Shown here in pieces: positions 63,937 to 64,000 of a stretch of DNA of 64,000 bases. Numbering within the stretch: the stretch's first letter is position 1; each line of letters starts with the position of its first letter. A model generated the notes under the pieces. It did not search any database and was not told the origin of the DNA. It saw only the letters and a list, made by a program, of their open reading frames with translations. Position numbers and translations under genes: made by a program. The stretch comes from G963665495 sp963667575 (GTDB lineage Bacteria; Desulfobacterota; Desulfovibrionia; Desulfovibrionales; Desulfovibrionaceae), in the NCBI GenBank assembly GCA_963667575.2, contig CAXXHY010000045.1, forward strand, positions 20,697 through 84,696, in the 5' to 3' direction.

Positions 63937-64000
63937 CTACGCCGTTTGCTGTGCCGTTGCTGCTTGGGGTACTGGCTGCGGCGCGCCGAACAGGCGGTCG
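63937..64000 (-). CDS. Partial gene running off the window
   Basis: A minus-strand frame ends at TAG 63937-63939 and is open to the window edge; the visible C-terminus is DRLFGAPQPVPQAATAQQTA. The adjacent hairpin would serve as terminator. Too short to identify. Confidence 0.3.
   Translation of the reverse strand, partial: DRLFGAPQPVPQAATAQQTA

Overview
The window looks like chromosomal DNA of a Desulfovibrio-type sulfate reducer (Desulfovibrionales). This is an inference from gene content and moderately high GC, not from a marker search: a UbiA/MqnP-type prenyltransferase, an orphan TAXI-type TRAP receptor, many c-di-GMP and two-component parts, a Crp/Fnr regulator, and Desulfovibrio-like housekeeping proteins. 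No rRNA, tRNA, CRISPR array, prophage or insertion sequence was found.

Layout. 0-9.3 kb: TPR protein, bacteriohemerythrin, exported SPOR-like protein, RlmD rRNA methyltransferase, a 46-residue membrane microprotein, RmlA, MogA-like protein, DHH phosphoesterase, MutT and MetF. 9.4-13.3 kb: a minus-strand signalling group (HD-GYP protein, ATPase-GNAT fusion, unknown protein). 13.5-19.3 kb: a small winged-helix protein, Cys-rich protein, SGNH hydrolase, MarR plus MFS efflux pair, an exported phosphatidylserine-decarboxylase-like protein and a homocysteine methyltransferase. 19.5-22.1 kb: rpsF-rpsR-rplI-dnaB. 22.3-31 kb: PaaK, DUF456, TrmJ, TAXI lipoprotein, a TtuA/TtuB-like tRNA thiolation pair, HPt protein and a PAS-GGDEF-EAL protein. 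31-36.8 kb: an EndoQ-UvrD fusion, exported HEAT-repeat protein and UbiA family. 36.9-45.9 kb: a radical SAM/SPASM-ParA-small protein operon, Crp/Fnr with DUF2141, RuvC-like protein, a bacterial CULT-domain (cereblon-like) protein, LysR with an iron-sulfur protein, and kduI-kduD.

46.1-59.9 kb is an orphan type VI secretion (T6SS) spike island: three tandem vgrG paralogues on the plus strand, then (after rpe) a minus-strand cassette of DUF2169-pentapeptide, pentapeptide, DUF3540 and PAAR-like DUF4150 genes. No sheath, baseplate or membrane-complex gene is present, so the spikes must be used by a T6SS encoded elsewhere. All three VgrGs have a glycine-rich hydrophobic two-segment insert in the C-terminal beta region, which is the best candidate here for an undescribed activity. 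60.1-63.7 kb: nitroreductase, metallo-hydrolase, flavin reductase, ComF and universal stress protein genes, then a composite palindromic repeat.

Data quality. Several genes are split by single-base indels, mostly in short homopolymers, although protein similarity continues across the break and correcting the indel restores the expected length. The density rises sharply from about 56.8 kb to the end. I read most of these as sequence errors rather than real gene decay, and give gene spans across the breaks.
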